A program made the translations under genes and the position numbers. This document shows, piece after piece, positions 14,271 to 15,805 of a stretch of 15,805 nt of DNA. The notes under the pieces are model-generated. The model did no database searches and was not told where the DNA came from. It saw nothing but the letters and a program-made list of their open reading frames with translations. Position 1 is the first letter of the stretch, and each line of letters opens with the position of its first letter. Source of the DNA: CAYXXZ01 sp964469165 (lineage in GTDB: Bacteria > Pseudomonadota > Gammaproteobacteria > Pseudomonadales > Porticoccaceae); the NCBI GenBank assembly GCA_964469165.1, contig CAYXXZ010000070.1:1-15805 (forward strand), written 5' to 3'.

Positions 14271-15710
14271 TTACAAATACTCTTCGGCAAACGCCGCCAG
14301 GCGTGAGCGCACAATGCCGTTGATATAGAGCACGCCCGCATGGGGATAGTGTTTGCTTTTTTCCACCAGGTAGGTGAGACCCGAAGTCAAGGGCGAAATA
14401 TATTTGTTGTCGATCTGCGCAAGGTTGCCCAGCACCACGATTTTTGAATCGGCACCGACACGGCTGATCACCGATTTGAGCTGAAACTGCGTGAGCCCCT
14501 GGCTCTCGTCGATAATGATATACGCCTTGTTGAACGAACGCCCGCGCATGAAGTTCAGGGACTTGAACTGAATATTGGCGCGCTCTTTCACGTATTCGAT
14601 GCTGCTGTGCGTGGATTCATCAGCGCGGTGCATGATCTCCAGGTTGTCGTCGAAGGCGGCGAGCCAGGGCGCCATTTTTTCTTCCTCCGTACCCGGCAAA
14701 AAACCGATGTCCTCGGCGATGGGGGGCGTGGAGCGCGCCACGATCATTTTGTTGTACTTCTTTTCCTCGAGAATGGCGTGAAGCCCATAAGCCAGTGCCA
14801 GCAAGGTCTTTCCCGACCCGGCAGGGCCAGTGAGCACCGTCATGTCGAGATCGTCCTCCGCCAGCAACATCATCGCCATGGCCTGCTCCAGGTTGCGCGG
14901 CGTGATACCCCAGAATTTTCTATGCATGATTTTTTCCTGGTTTTCGCCGCGCAGATAAATCGCATCCGTTTCCACGCGCTTGACCAGTGCGATGAACTCC
15001 TGATCGTCGTAGACAAACATGCCAGGGTAAGCCTGTGGCAGGAACTTGCGTGGAATGCGGTAGATAGCGTGACTGCCTTCACGAAAGGTCTCCACCTCGG
15101 AAATATTGCTCCAGAAATCCCCCTCGAAATGCTCGTAACCCTTCGTCAGCAGGTCGATATCGTCGAGTACACGGTCGCGCCGGTAATCCTCGACATGCAG
15201 CAGGCCAGACCCTTTGGCCTTGATGCGCATGTTGATGTCCTTGGTCACCAGACACACGAAACTCTTGGGATTTTCCGCCTGCAGGCGCAGCGCCACATTG
15301 ATGATGCGGTTGTCGTTGGCATGATCCAGGGTACTGTTGAGATAGGGAATATCCGCCATGTCGTGCAGCAACTGATCCGGATAGATGGCGAGTTTTCCTG
15401 GCGCGCCCGTCGGGTTCGAGCCGGGCATGGCTACGCCATCCTGAATTTCCTGGGAGCTGGCGTTGTCCACCACCTTGTCGATCATCTGAATGGCAATACG
15501 CGCCTCGCGGCTCACGGTTTTGTCGCGGCGATCCTTGATGTCATCGAGCTCTTCCAGCACCGTCATCGGCACCACTACCGAGTGCTCGTTGAAGGCCATG
15601 ATGGCGGTGGGATCGTGAAGCAGAACGTTGGTATCGAGCACATAGATTTTTTTGGAGACAGCGGCTTTGGGCCTGTTTTTTTCGATACGCACGGCAGTAC
15701 CAGAGTTCAT
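14271..15710 (-). CDS. PIN-PhoH family protein (PhoH2 type)
   Basis: This 479-aa cytosolic protein is a fusion of an N-terminal PIN ribonuclease domain with a C-terminal PhoH ATPase. Such PhoH2-type proteins are thought to be ATP-dependent RNA helicase/nucleases. The PIN domain (about 21-165) has the acidic residues D26 in YVLDTNVLLHDP, E53/E54 in TVLEELDD, D133 in HANDNRI and D158 in TKDIN. The PhoH domain (about 265-479) has Walker A GPAGSGKT (295-302), TPPIAEDIGFLPG and Walker B YIIIDESQ (397-404), and ends with GLTYLVEK and GIVRSRLAAF. The ATG is preceded by GAGGAAG about 5 bases upstream. The heptad repeat 45 bp upstream lies across its probable promoter. It is the full-length ylaK-like form, not short PhoH. 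It has no known partner here. Confidence 0.93.
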   Translation of the reverse strand: MNSGTAVRIEKNRPKAAVSKKIYVLDTNVLLHDPTAIMAFNEHSVVVPMTVLEELDDIKDRRDKTVSREARIAIQMIDKVVDNASSQEIQDGVAMPGSNPTGAPGKLAIYPDQLLHDMADIPYLNSTLDHANDNRIINVALRLQAENPKSFVCLVTKDINMRIKAKGSGLLHVEDYRRDRVLDDIDLLTKGYEHFEGDFWSNISEVETFREGSHAIYRIPRKFLPQAYPGMFVYDDQEFIALVKRVETDAIYLRGENQEKIMHRKFWGITPRNLEQAMAMMLLAEDDLDMTVLTGPAGSGKTLLALAYGLHAILEEKKYNKMIVARSTPPIAEDIGFLPGTEEEKMAPWLAAFDDNLEIMHRADESTHSSIEYVKERANIQFKSLNFMRGRSFNKAYIIIDESQGLTQFQLKSVISRVGADSKIVVLGNLAQIDNKYISPLTSGLTYLVEKSKHYPHAGVLYINGIVRSRLAAFAEEYL

Positions 15711-15754
15711 TGAACTTCCTCATAAGCGGGTGAGAGAACGGAAGACAGTATTGT

Positions 15755-15805
15755 CAGTTCACAGTTCACAGTTCACAGTTCACAGTTCACAGTTCACAGT
15801 TCACA
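15755..15805. repeat. Perfect 7-bp tandem repeat (CAGTTCA)n upstream of phoH
   Basis: About 7.3 exact copies of CAGTTCA run to the end of the window and probably continue past it. The complement, TGAACTG, is the same unit as the degenerate NAACTGN array at 35-76, here in inverted orientation. It begins 45 bp upstream of the phoH ATG. Perfect copies suggest recent expansion. Confidence 0.85.

Noticed and set aside
14607..15713. Long open frame (368 codons) on the + strand across phoH
   Set aside because: Antisense to the PIN-PhoH gene, whose domains and motifs are complete. The frame has no recognisable domain or ribosome-binding site.
15755..15805. CRISPR array
   Set aside because: The repeats are 7 bp and directly tandem with no spacers.

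Overview
The window looks like ordinary chromosomal DNA of a GC-rich free-living gammaproteobacterium. The evidence is the gene content: a YheS-type ABC-F ATPase, DjlA, UbiK, ComM, NadA with E. coli-like cysteine spacing, and a PIN-PhoH protein. All closely resemble gammaproteobacterial versions. The exact genus cannot be read from the sequence. I see no rRNA, tRNA, CRISPR array, intact transposase or phage gene.

Layout. 80-1996 (-) is yheS. 2115-2369 (+) is a small conserved-looking hypothetical gene, followed by djlA (2522-3325, +). A palindrome separates djlA from a convergent small lipoprotein gene (3417-3824, -). Divergent from it run a CoA-binding protein gene (3922-4293, +) and an exported aspartoacylase/succinylglutamate desuccinylase-like metallohydrolase (4363-5592, +). 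A strong bidirectional terminator separates that gene from a cold-shock gene (5876-6082, -), which has a clear promoter and a long structured leader. nadA (6365-7456, -) is divergent from the cydAB oxidase operon (7736-10091, +). A composite palindromic repeat follows, then an exported glycine-rich, collagen-like protein (10347-11330, -). Next are ubiK (11503-11745, +), a 232-bp nested foldback element, comM (12048-13532, +), a PagL-like outer-membrane lipid A deacylase homologue (13754-14263, +) and phoH (14271-15710, -).

How the genes fit together. Most are housekeeping or envelope functions: translation-factor ATPase, co-chaperone, NAD and ubiquinone biosynthesis, terminal quinol oxidase, natural-transformation helicase, RNA chaperone, lipid A remodelling. 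UbiK and cytochrome bd are connected only through the quinone pool. Apart from cydAB, and possibly the CoA-binding/metallohydrolase pair, there are no clear operons.

I found no convincing new multi-gene system. The most unusual content is non-coding: the nested foldback element between ubiK and comM, two families of 7-bp repeats (one at both window ends), a composite hairpin repeat after cydB, and paired GCAA-loop hairpins in the cold-shock leader. Among proteins, the glycine-rich exported protein and the PagL homologue with Asn at the usual catalytic Glu position most deserve follow-up.
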